Shown here piece by piece: positions 1 through 12,076 of a stretch of DNA of 64,000 bases. Source of the stretch: Glandiceps talaboti (lineage: Eukaryota; Hemichordata; Enteropneusta; Spengelidae); assembly GCF_964340395.1 (NCBI RefSeq), contig NC_135556.1:22457723-22521722 (forward strand), written 5' to 3'. Position 1 is the stretch's first letter; each line of letters starts with the position of its first letter. Position numbers and translations under genes: made by a program. The notes beneath the pieces were generated by a model, which was not told the DNA's origin, ran no database searches, and saw only the letters and a program-made list of their open reading frames with translations.

Positions 1-254
1 TATATTTTGTTCACTGGTCAAAACCTCTTGGTATACCATCCCCAGGGGTGGTTTATTGCTTAAACAATTCTCTGCTTTAGGAACTTTCACATATAGAACA
101 AAGACCTTTCACGGACAAATCAATGGATGGTGAATAAACATCAACCGATTTACTTTATATCTACATGTCTACTGCATTCATCCATCTGTTTGCACAATTA
201 CAAGCACTCACACGGGCAGACGCATACGTAAATGTGCATTTTAGAAAACAACAC

Positions 255-1201
255 CTGTTCGTGATAGCATCCAAGAAACCAATAGAAACTATAGCCTGTT
301 ATTGCACCACGGTGTAAACTTTGATTTGCTAGAAAGGCACTTTCTGTATGACTCTCTGGCACTGCTAAAGTAGAATTCATGTCTTCACAATATTGTTTTG
401 CCTGCCACCAGTTCAGTGCCTTGTCAAGACTGTCACTGAACCAGTACTGCGATGACCCGTATTGAACCCATCCAGTCGAACCTGTAACATAATCAAAGCA
501 TATTATACCTTTTATCTCTAAATAAAATGAGCACACACAAATATTCAAAATATTGTTATGACTATTTAATATCTCAGACTATAATGGAGCAGGTCACATC
601 AAACTAGAAAGCGGTACTAAATACTAAAACTGTGCACTTTTAATGGAGGCATAATGTATTTTGTCCACAGAGACGGGGAGTTGGGGGTTTATCCAATGTA
701 AATGGATGACAAGATGTACTGCCCTTTCAAGTATGCATTTTCGGGTGTTGGCCTAAAATGGGGGTTTGAATTTGGGAAGGTTGGTCTAAAGTGGGGGTGT
801 AGATTTGAGGAGGTTGGTTTAAAATAGGGTGTAGATTCGGAGAGATATATTGGTCTAAAATGGGGGTGTAGATTTGTGGCTCCGAGATTGGTCTAGAATG
901 GAAAGTAGATCATTGGGTAGTCTGTTCATCTAGCCTTGATCTTCAATGGTACCTTCTATTTCAAAATTACAACTTGGACTATTTTTTTTTATTGTCATGG
1001 TAGTCGAACGATTTTGCTGAGCAAGTGCGAAATTGGTCCTAGTAGGTATGTGTTCATAGTATTCCCAAATTCAGAATAGCTGAGCACAATAGTTATGTTA
1101 GTTATACTGGACTACTCACCGTTGGCTGAAACACCGTTTGAAATTAAGCAAACCATCAACATCGATATCATCCTTAGATTCAAGTTGTCATTGCACACCA
1201 T
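255..1201 (-). CDS. C-type lectin, first two coding exons (gene continues past left edge)
   Basis: This encodes a secreted C-type lectin-like protein, presumably a carbohydrate- or pattern-binding protein. Exon 1 (1120-1201) starts at ATG 1199-1201. It encodes a hydrophobic signal-peptide-like N-terminus of about 27 residues, including ISMLMVCLISNGVSAN, and ends at a GTGAGT donor in phase 1. Exon 2 (255-481) follows a TTACAG acceptor and completes a Gly codon in the same frame. It carries the first half of a C-type lectin domain: WWQAKQYCEDMNSTLAVPES, then FYWFLGCYHEQ, matching the family's W-x-A-x-x-x-C...L and W-(I/L)-G blocks. It ends at an AG|GTG donor. The second half of the domain, with the calcium and sugar-binding loop, must lie beyond position 1, so ligand type cannot be judged. 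Family assignment is firm; the signal-peptide exon is inferred from phase match and hydrophobicity. Confidence 0.75.
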
Positions 1202-3041
1202 GATGATATATTCCGTATCAGCCCTGAAATCAAGAAACGTCTAATGGTCATATCGTATAAAATGAGCATTCACATCAATCATGGTGTGGTGGACCTTGGC
1301 AGTCAAGACCCCCCCCCCCCCAATAACATTTCTTGATGGAAGTTCGGCATCCAGAACATATAGGAATAAAGAGTTGACTGCGATTGATGCGACCACACCG
1401 ATCGCTATGATCGAAGATCTTAGAGAGGTACAATGAATTATTAAAATGACTTATCTGACAATACAACTAATGATGTTGAAAAAAATAAATTTTATTGGTC
1501 GCAGACATTTGTGACATAAATTTCATTTCAATTGATTTCTTTGAGAAGCATTTTTAGACTGAGACTGACATATTGCAGTATTGGTATACTTATTAAAAAT
1601 ACTATATGGCATAACATTAAGAATCTTGAAGGGTGAAATGATGTTTCTTGTATGATAACTTCTGTTTATTTGTACTTCGTGCTTCATACACTGTGGGCAT
1701 TGCCATCATTATATATGACAATGTAAGTTAGTGAGACTAAGTTTGCTTTATGTTGTAGTCGCAGTAGTCCTACTTGGTGAAGCCTGTCCACTCCAATATA
1801 TGCGCCTGGGAGTGTGTGTGTCGGGGGTGGTGGTGCATCTCACACAAATACAATGGCATGTAAATTAAATCCTTTTATACTAGTATCTGCTACTGTTATT
1901 GGCATACATTGTTTTATAAATCACAAGGATTCGGTAAAATGGAACGGGTGAACAAAGAGACAGAAGGTCTGAAAGGCCCTAGGTACCATTAGATTAAATG
2001 TTAATAGAAAAACTTAGAGAAGGACTACAGTTGCTATCAGGAAAGAACGAAGTGCTGAATGGCGCCAATCACGCTCCCAGCTCCACATCTTACTAATACT
2101 ACTACAACATCCCACCACTGCCACCCGTGCATGTACAGTACAATCAGTCTGAGAACAGTTCGATCAGATCGCTGCTGACGACCGTGAACTGAATAAATTG
2201 TTAGCTAGTGTGAGGAGTAGGTCTAACAAGATTGAATGGGGAAGAGTGTGGTAAGATATTGAGGATAATTATTATTTTATTACCCTTTGTCACAGCTTCA
2301 TGGGAAAAAGAAATGTTTTACATCCTTGGGTAAAGGGAGAACGGAAAATAGCAAAGCTAGTCCAGTCAGTCTCCTAGGACACTGGCAGTGCAACATTTGT
2401 ACAATTGAATTATTTTTAGTTTTACTGAGGGCAGTGTACTTCTAAGTTCAAGAGATAAACTATTCCAAAATACAGTACCAGAATAGGAAATTGTAAATTT
2501 TCCCATTTCTGTGGTACAGTGGAGATGTTGGCCTCCATCCTAACATTGTCAAAAGTGTGTCCATCTAATCTTTGTTAGTTCTGGTAGTTCTGGGCTACAG
2601 CTCTGCTAATTAGATCCAAACACATGAATTAATATGCCACGCCTGTTCACTGTGCTGTAAGATACTAGTACATCATTAGCTGGTCATATCTCCTAGCCAT
2701 TGTATCAACAGCTTGTCACTGTGGTGGTAAGAGTACTAGACTAGTGGGAAACAACGAATGCCTTTATAATTATCATCGAGTATTATCATTGATAAATAAT
2801 AACAATGTTAGTTTTTTTTATGATAGTGCTTTCCCACACTGTGCTCAAAGCGCTTTACAATTTTAACGCCTGTCACGGATCCGTAGCGACAACATGTTTT
2901 TTTTTTTGCTATCTTCTTCATATCTTTTTTTTGGGGGGGGGACATACATAATCCATTGCAGTCACTGTAAATGCATATAATTAAAGTATTCATAAAACAA
3001 CATATGCCATACCAGATCCCGAATTATAGATCTGGGTTGAC

Positions 3042-3083
3042 CCTCAGACCACCACTCAAACAATATTGTTTGGTGGTCTGAGG
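3042..3083. repeat. Perfect inverted repeat with nested palindrome
   Basis: CCTCAGACCACC (3042-3053) is exactly complementary to GGTGGTCTGAGG (3072-3083). The 18-base loop holds a 14-base palindrome, AAACAATATTGTTT (3058-3071). It is seen directly; function is unknown. It could be a relic of a foldback element. Confidence 0.8.
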
Positions 3084-5773
3084 CTGACCGGAGCATAATC
3101 GTCTTTCACATCTTGCCCAAATAGCGACTGGGTTCGGATGATTCTCCAAAATGAATTTAAAACAGTGATGCATACCGATGCATAAGACGGGAACTGAAGG
3201 GGTCATCTCGTCAGTTCCAAACAATATACAATGTACTGTACATTTCAGCGATTCCCAGGAAGATGACAATTACACATGCCTGATGTTCAGGTCATGCCAG
3301 GAAATAATTATTCGCTCAAAATTCTATAAACTGGAGGCAGCTTAATACAAAATTGCAAACAAGTACGTGCATTGATAAGATCTTGCCTTATTCTTGGTGC
3401 GTATATCAGGTTTGTCATTGTCTTGTATAGCAAAGTTGTTTTATTTGAATCTATCAGACTAGTGTACATATACAAGGTATTACCGCATAGAAATGTCTCA
3501 GTGATGCGCTATTAATATGTACTCAACTGATACATTTAAATCGTCACAAATATTTGACCAGACAGTTTCCAGATAAAGAAATTTACAAATTAAACGGCAC
3601 CTTTTTTAAAGGCATACGGGCGATATTCTCCAATGATTGTCGAGTAGGGTAGTCCATGGAGTATTCAGAAATTTGCCAACAGCTTGTACAAAGTATTTAC
3701 TTTTAACTCAGCAAAGAAACGGTCTAAGAGGAGTCAGTGGATAAACTCATTGCCGGGAGGAAATAATGAGGGCAAATATTTCTGTCATATTGGTCCAAGA
3801 AAATGGAAATTTTGATTTCTTTGCATTTCGAAAATTTGAATGAAAAAAATAACATGAATACTAGTACTTGGAAGTCGAAAATATATCAACGGTCTTTCTG
3901 GGATTTACGATTTGCGGTTTACAAATGCAAGTGATATGATATTTCATTTTTTTCAAAATAATACACATATATATCCATAGCAGTCGAGTGTGGATTCGTT
4001 CCTGTACTGTCGTTGTTACTTCTTCTCTCGATGTTGTGCTGTAGTTATTGCAAGTCTGAGTGTAGTTGGTGTTGCTAATGCACCCATTCCACCTGTGGTT
4101 GTAGCGACGAACAGTCGCCGATGCCGTTGTTGTGTCACAGATCAATATTTGAATAATATTATTTAGTATTTCGGCAATTTGGCCCCCTTGTCTAAAATAT
4201 ATGAAATTCACTTCACACTAGATAACCCTGGCTCTTATCGGTTGACAGTCGAGAAAACTAGGAATTGACTTCGTGTGATCAATTGATTGTAAAAATAATC
4301 TCATTGCCTTGTCACAGAATAGTTTACTGAGTGGCTTAGTGTTTACGATAAGTTAGAATTTCGCTAACGATCTCAATTATCATTGATGACTTCATCCTTT
4401 ACCTACATCCAATCAGATAGAAGATATTATGACATCATTATTTAATGATATAATATAATAGAAATGTAAAATACTTTCTTTAAAGACTAAGCAAGAGTTT
4501 GACAATAAAGGCTAGTAGAAAGAGATAAGAAATAACCATCTCGTTCGGAGAGGTAACTGACGAACCATAAATATATCTGTTAAGCTATTCATGTGTGCTC
4601 GTGTGATCCGGTACACGAATAACTTTGAATGTGGTTGGTAATTAGCTGAACATTCTATAAAAGTTGACTTTCAAGTGGAGGACAAAACGAAGATAAAATA
4701 CTCATGTTGTGTATAGCATGAGGTTGGTCGAGTAAATTGTATTTCAGTGTGTTTGTTTGTTTGTTTGTTAGCTTTTATTGTGTATGTATCCTTGTTTATG
4801 TAATTTAACTGAATGCCATAATTGAAAATGGACTGAACATTTTAAACGTCGGGAATACAACCACGAAAATGACTGTGCCATGTGTGACACGCGATCGAAA
4901 TCATCACCGTAACGGAAAATGCTGACACGAACTTTAAAGAATGTATTCATTTTGTATATTTATCTCATATGTATGTTCTTTGAAAGTGTAGCTTATATTT
5001 TGATATCTGGTGAGAATATATTTCATTCATCCATGCTTTCAACACGGCGAAGGAAAAAAAGACAAGAGAAACTTTTGAACTAGGGAGGAACGAAGCTGAA
5101 TTTCTCGAAGAATGTTCGCGTTTACCGGGAGCCTATAGTGGACACATGAATACGGTACATTGAGCACTTATTGGCGACTGTAGTGTAAAACTTATGTTAA
5201 AAATGACATTGAAAATATGTTAATATATTATGCAGAAATCTCTATAGTTAAATTACCTCCTATGTATAAAAGTAATAGTTGAACTCACCTGCAGTTAGCA
5301 ATCCAGAATCAGTCGTCCGGACAACCCAGTGTGAATAATATAGAAATCAATGACAGCCCGTTTTTAATAGTACATTAATAGGTCAAAGGACAGCGACATA
5401 AATGAAAACATCTCTTGAAAGTATATTGTGGTTTTCTATGAGGCATTATAGATATTCTGTGAAGTGTTTTTAACTTTGTGAATTGGAATAGTACCTCGAG
5501 GTATATGTATCTGTTCAAAACATGTTTTTTTGGTCTTTAATTAATGGAATACAGGGTTAGTAGGTATGCCAGCCTTTTAGGCTGTTTAAAGTGCTTATGG
5601 TATATTCCGTTTAATTTGCCATGCCTCGAGTCCGGTATGTCTGATGAAATGGAATATACTGCAAGTGCAGTAAAGAAGCTAGAGACCTTCAAAGGCATCT
5701 GTTCAAAATATATTGTAAAATATATTGTATTCACAATTCAATGGACCACATGTCTGAGTTTGTTTGTTTTTAT

Positions 5774-5776
<3 letters not shown>

Positions 5777-5837
<61 letters not shown>

Positions 5838-5960
5838 TGTGTGTTTAGATTTAGAGATTTAGATTTAGAGAGTGAGAGTCAATACACATACATACATACA
5901 TACATACATACATACATACATACATACATACACACACACATACATGCATATATATACATT

Positions 5961-6004
<44 letters not shown>
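5777..6004. repeat. Compound microsatellite (GA)n-(CATA)n-(GT)n
   Basis: GA repeats run at about 5777-5835, CATA repeats at about 5884-5942 and GT repeats at about 5966-6004. Open frames crossing this block encode only RE, YIHT or CV repeats and are not genes. Confidence 0.95.
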
Positions 6005-6005
<1 letters not shown>

Positions 6006-6094
6006 CACCTCTTTCATATGAGAAATGCTGAAAGCAGGACAATGGTCACAATTATTAGAAGAATATATACTAGTATACCTTGATACTGTGTCTT

Positions 6095-6714
6095 TTTATT
6101 GACTTTTCAGTAAATTCAGTTCTTAGTCTGACTTAAAAATGTACATATGCATGTATATATACATAAACGCATTATTGATATAAAGTAATACACTATTCTG
6201 CAACTTGTATCTTTGTCTTCTTTCAACAGACACTTACCGTCTTGGTTTTTCCCACCTTTTTCAGATTCTCTTTGAACCATTGCAATCTTGGTACAATGTT
6301 ACTTTCAACCATTGCAACTTTGATTCAATGTTACTTTGAGCTTCATTTCAAATTGTCTGTACATTGTTCTAAGGTTGCATTGTTGTCCTCTGTTTCAATG
6401 TAAAAATATTTTGCAAAGGCATAAGTTGGCACCAAAAGACAATAGCACATTTACAGTTGGTTGTGAAGATTTTTTCTTGTATACAGATAATCTTTCCACA
6501 GACAGTAAAAAACTTGTTTCCACGGTTTCATAAATGACAACATGATGATGGCTGTCATTCAATGCTATTTTCACTCATTTATGACAGGTCCTGTCAGATT
6601 AGTGTCACAGTCAGTCTCCATATACATAGCTGAAACAGGTCCTGTCAGATTAACAAGACAGCTTCTTAACTCAGTTGGAACAGGTTCTGTCAGATTACAA
6701 GACAGTCTGATATT
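6095..6714 (-). other. Probable EXOSC8 3' UTR with candidate poly(A) signal
   Basis: The segment follows the EXOSC8 stop codon on the minus strand. It contains three spaced copies of an 18-base element (6584-6601, 6635-6652, 6680-6697). A minus-strand AATAAA lies at 6095-6100. I did not check for nearer signals exhaustively, and the UTR end is inferred. Confidence 0.4.
6584..6697. repeat. Three copies of ACAGGTCCTGTCAGATTA in EXOSC8 3' flank
   Basis: Copies start at 6584, 6635 and 6680; the third has one C-to-T change (ACAGGTTCTGT). The first 11 bases are a perfect inverted repeat around one base (ACAGG-T-CCTGT). Two of the copies are followed by an ACAAGACAG-like tail. The sequence between copies differs, so only the core element is shared. 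Confidence 0.85.
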
Positions 6715-9700
6715 CTACATATCCATTTTAGATGGTAGATTCAAACTCTTGTACGTTTCAGTCAGCAATTTCCGATACTCCTCTCCTCTTGTAAGGGATC
6801 TTTTGATACATTCTTGTAACTGGGAGGAGGATAAAGGGCTGCCACCTGTTGACAACATATAGATAACGTCAGATCAAAAAAATCAACAATATTATATATT
6901 GTATGACATGGGAATATTACATATCAACATAAATTAAATGTTAGATGCCATGCTACATAAAATAAACTGTTAAACATATGCAAATCTTCACCCATGTGAT
7001 GTCAAACAGGACATATCAAAAAACTGAAACACATGCAAATCTTCACCCATATGATGTCAAACAGGACATATCAAAAAACTAAAACACATGCAAATCTTCA
7101 CCCATGTGATGTCAAACAGGACATATCAAAAAACTGAAACACATGCAAATCTTCACCCATGTGATGTCAAACAGGACATATCAAAACACTGAAACACATG
7201 CAAATCTTCACCCATGTGATGTCAAACAGGACATATCAAAAAACTGAAACACATGCAAATCTTCACCCATGTAATGTCAAACAGGACATATCAAAAAACT
7301 GAAACACATGCAAATCTTCACCCATGTGATGTCAAACAGGACATATCAAAAAACTAAAACACATGCAAATCTTCACCCATGTGATGTCAAACAGGACATA
7401 CCAAAAACCCAAAACACATGCAAATCTTCACCCATGTGATGTCAAACAGGACATATCAAAAAACTGAAACACATGCAAATCTTCACCCATGTGATGTCAA
7501 ACGGGACAGGTCAAAAACCCAAAACACATGCAAATCTTCACCTGTGTGATGTCAAACAGGACATATCACACCCCGACTCACCCCTGTTCTATCAAACTTT
7601 TTTCCAGCTCAACTGTTCTGAATGACTTGCTCCTGCCATTCTATGCTATGATCACATTTTTGTATTTAAACTATGCACTTCCAAAACTGGTCAATGCATG
7701 ACTTTACTTTATGTACATCATTGGCATGAGTATGATATACACAGGTACTGTAATTTGTATTTAATTAGATTGTCAAAATGTCGATGATTGATGTGTAGCA
7801 GTCGAAGGCTTACTTCCATCGAGTTTGAGCTTGGAAGTGCCAAATCCCAGAATGTGATGAGTGTAAATGACAAACAAATGTCAAATTCAGACAAGTTTTA
7901 CTTCTATTTTATAAGTAAATGTGATATTACATCACAAAGCCACGTCTGCTCATTTTGACTGAGAAACCACCGTACATTCTGACTCATCGGACGGTCATAG
8001 CAAAAGCTTGACCTCTTGACAGGTGATGAATGAAAGTCACATGATTACAGAATTTGCATAACCATTGGATGCAATTTTTTATACATGGAGAATAATAAAG
8101 TTCAATGAAACATTACAGTATTTGTAAAATTTGATTAAAAGTTGCAGCAAAATATATGAATTATCTTAATTATGTTATAAATATATAATTACACAAAATC
8201 AATGTTAGTTTTACATCATAATGCTCCTGGTATGATTCTGTGGACTACAAATACTTGCCTGCACCTCAAATCACAAACATGGTGAAAATGTTTCATACCT
8301 GGTTTATGTACACTACAAAGCCTGCCGTTTTCATTGGTTACTATGGTTACAACACCAGTTGCTAGGCACTCTTCTTCATCTGTTGGATCAGCTATTAAAA
8401 TTTCACTGGAAGTGAAAAATATATATAGACGATAAGGCTGATTCCATCATAAGAAAAGGCTACTATTCTGACAGTTATGAAGTGAATTTTTTTTTTAGAA
8501 GACATTTTTTGAAAACCAGTTATCGTTTGTTTTCCTTTTCTCTTTCCCTGTTGATATGTACTGTATGCCTTTGGAAAGTTTCAACTTAATAAAAAAAAGG
8601 GCATAAATGATATGCCCTACGTATTATCAGAAAATTGTGCTGGGATTGATTGAATTGGTTATCAGAGATACCTAATATAGGTAAACAAAACTTACTCATC
8701 AAAGACTGCAAATGATGTTGCAACTGGTTGTGATCGGAGTTCTAGAGTCTGTTTGGTTTCTGACATAACTTTGGGTGTCTCTGTCTCTTTATCCACTTTG
8801 ATGACATCCAAACGAACTACAAATGAGAAAACAAATGGCATATCACAATCCTTATATCAATGTACACCAGGATGCAATGCCCTAGTCAAGATTTACAGCA
8901 AACGTTACATATGTGTTCAAGTTGGTCATGTTTTTTAATGGTGTTGCATCATGCCAATGCAAATTAAAAATTGACAAGCTTTCATAAAACACATAGCCCC
9001 CCCCACCAACTGGTTTGTTGTATGGCAAAATTACTGTACAACTTAAGATTTGACCTTAAAGATGAAGGTTAAGGTCATGTCAATATCTGAATAGAATATG
9101 TCCCTCTAACAATGTGGGTGTACACACTTAAATGGTGTCTCTCTATATAAAATATCTAAAAGTTATTGAACAATTTAGTATTTGACCTTGAAGATGAAGG
9201 TCAAGGTCAGCACTTTAGTGTCAAGTTTAATGCTTAACTCTATAAATACGGTGCAAACACATCAATGGTGTTCTAGACACACATTTCATAAGTTATTGCA
9301 CATGTACATGGTGATCTTGAAGATGGTGGTCAAGATCAAAGGTCACGGTACATTACAAAAGCCTACTTTTGATAAAATGGGAGTAGACATTGATTTGAGT
9401 CTCTGTGTATTGAATTCCATGTTATTGTAGGAAGAGAGTTGGCTATTTGACCTTGAAAATGTTTGTCAAAGCTTAAGCCTAACATTGATAATGAAGGTGT
9501 AGACCCTTAATTTTTGTCTGCATGTATCAAATTTCTGGAGATATGAGACAAAATGTGGAAATCACAAAATATGGCTACAGTTGGCCATAAATGTTAAAGT
9601 TGTATAATTAAGGGACATGCATATGTCCATATGTTATGTTATCTTTGCACCAAGTTTGGTTGAAATTAGCCGATGTATGTCAGAGGGTGCAAGGATGGAC

Positions 9701-12011
9701 AAATGGATGCATGGACACACATATGCATGGACGGACGGAATCCCAATTTTAAGGCCCGACCTCCGGACATTGGGCTAGAAAAATCACTGGTTGAATGTCA
9801 ATCATGTCACCAAATTAAAAACAATGTAAGAATCAAAATAACATATTGAATTTAGGTTACTGTCACTCTCACCTATGGTACAGAACTTACACAATAGAAG
9901 TTGAAGACAAAAACCAAAAAGTCAAGGGAATGGATCTTACATGAATATGAGTAGAACTAATAAAGAACATATAAATATGACTGGTGACTAGTTCCTATTG
10001 AAACAGGGATTATCCTAAGCTCAGGTTCAAATGCCACTAAAACTCACCATTCCTGAGGGCAGCTAGTAATGACATTAGACATGCATCAACCACATTGCCA
10101 TCATAGTCTAAACACATCATGTCACAATACAGAACCCATACAATCTGAAAAAAAGTACATGAAGAGTGTTATTATGGGGGCCATATATAGTTAAAGGTGG
10201 ACCTGTTATTATGGGGGCCATTTATGGTTACAGGTGGACCTGTTATTATGGGGGCCATATATAATTAAAGGTGGACCTGTTATTATGGGGGCCATATATG
10301 GTTACAGGTGGACCTGTTATTATGGGGGGCATATATGGTTACAGGTGGACCTGTTATTATGGGGGCCATTTATGGTTACAGGTGGACCTGTTATTATGGG
10401 GGCCATATATGGTTACAGGTGGACCTGTTATTATGGGGGCCATATATGGTTACAGGTGGACCTGTTATTATGGGGGGCATATATGGTTACAGGTGGACCT
10501 GTTATTATGGGGGGCATATATGGTTACAGGTGGACCTGTTATTATGGGGGCCATATATAATTAAAGGTGGACCTGTTATTATGGGGGCCATATATGGTTA
10601 CAGGTGGACCTGTTATTATGGGGGCCATATATGGTTAAAGGTGGACCTGTTATTATGGGGGGCATATATGGTTAAAGGTGGACCTGTTACTATGGGGGGG
10701 GGGGGGGGGGGGGGGGGGGCATATATGGTTAAAGGTGGACCTGTTATTATGGGGGGGGGGCATATATGGTTAAAGGTAGCCCTGTTTTTATGAGTTTTGC
10801 AAAGTTTGTACACTATTTCATTATATACCAGTGCTAACTTGCACAATTGCGACCACAAATTAGTAGCGGTATTTACACTGCAGTGCAATACCCAAAACAT
10901 TATTGCATACAGCATGCAAATGATATGCAAATGAGGACTAAATCATGATCGCACAATATCATTTTTAAATTAAGTTGCTGTTGCAGATATTCAAACATAT
11001 GTAATAAGAACAGAACCCCATTCCTTGTGAATCCCAGTGTGGGTACTTGGGGATATTTGCACTGGTACTTGGAGTGTGTTCTGCTGCACTTTGTCTTTGT
11101 TTCACTATGCTCGTGAAAGTACAGCAGCAGAGAACACTGCAAGCACTCATGAGAATACCCTGAGTACGCCACACTTGCACTCATGCATCATGGGGCTCTG
11201 TCATATTACAAATGCGGTATACTCAAATATAAACTAGCTTTTTTACCTTTCCTTCTAAAACACACAGGTCTTCAAGATTTATCACTGTTGAGCTGTAAAT
11301 ACATAAATCAATACTTATATAAAGAAACCTTCATAGAAGACACAGACCGGCTCCCCAATATTTTATTCCTGTGTTCCTATTCTTTTTTTAATTTTTGACC
11401 CAAAAGATCATGGTCAAAAATCCCATCATATTTTATTCAAAGATATATTCTAGATGCCCACCCACTTGCCTACACGCATGCACACACACACACTGCAGAA
11501 ACTGCCAAGTTCTGTATTACCTCAAGACAAAAACTAAAAGAAATTTTCCAAACGTAAATCCACAAAGGGTCTGCAATTAGCAGAAATAACCAGATTTTGA
11601 AAAGGAACTCTGAGTCTGAAGGTCAAAGTCAAAGTCTCAAAAGAAAGCTTGCATGTGACAATATGGGGTAAACACTTGAATGGAATCTCTATGCAAGAAA
11701 TTCTTTTGAGCTATGTGTTAAATATTGATTTTTAACCACAAGTATGGCTGCTATTTGGTCAAATTTGCATGTTGCAAAACAAAGTGACATGTATATCCAT
11801 GTCCCATACAGTATGTCCCCTTTGTGCCAAATTTGAAAGAAATTGGCCATTGCACATAAGAGATATGGATGTGTATGGAATGAGCCCATTGTTTTTAATA
11901 GCCCCATTCAAGTACTGCCAAAATGGGAGCTCAGTGAAAATTTCCATCATATTTTATTCAAAGATATACTCTAGATGCCCACCCACTTGCCTGCATGCAT
12001 GCATGCACGCA

Positions 12012-12076
<65 letters not shown>

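Larger units (their letters stand above)
1202..6094. other. Intergenic region between lectin and EXOSC8
   Basis: I recognise no gene here. It holds homopolymer runs (C near 1311, T/G near 2900-2940), a perfect hairpin at 3042-3083, and a cluster of GA, CATA and GT microsatellites at 5777-6004. An open stretch on the minus strand at about 3880-4195 is less AT-biased than its surroundings and is discussed as a weak exon candidate. The lectin's 5' UTR and promoter should lie just above 1201. An AG preceded by a T-rich run near 1226 could be an acceptor for an upstream non-coding exon. Confidence 0.5.

Noticed and set aside
6976-7572. Possible CRISPR array (regular repeats)
   Set aside because: Units are contiguous 55 bp tandem copies without unique spacers, in a eukaryotic intron.
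10234-10930. Overlapping open frames of 97-161 codons on both strands with [10 protein letters not shown]-type repeats
   Set aside because: They are translations of a 37 bp minisatellite in an EXOSC8 intron; all phases are open because the unit is free of stops and not a multiple of three.
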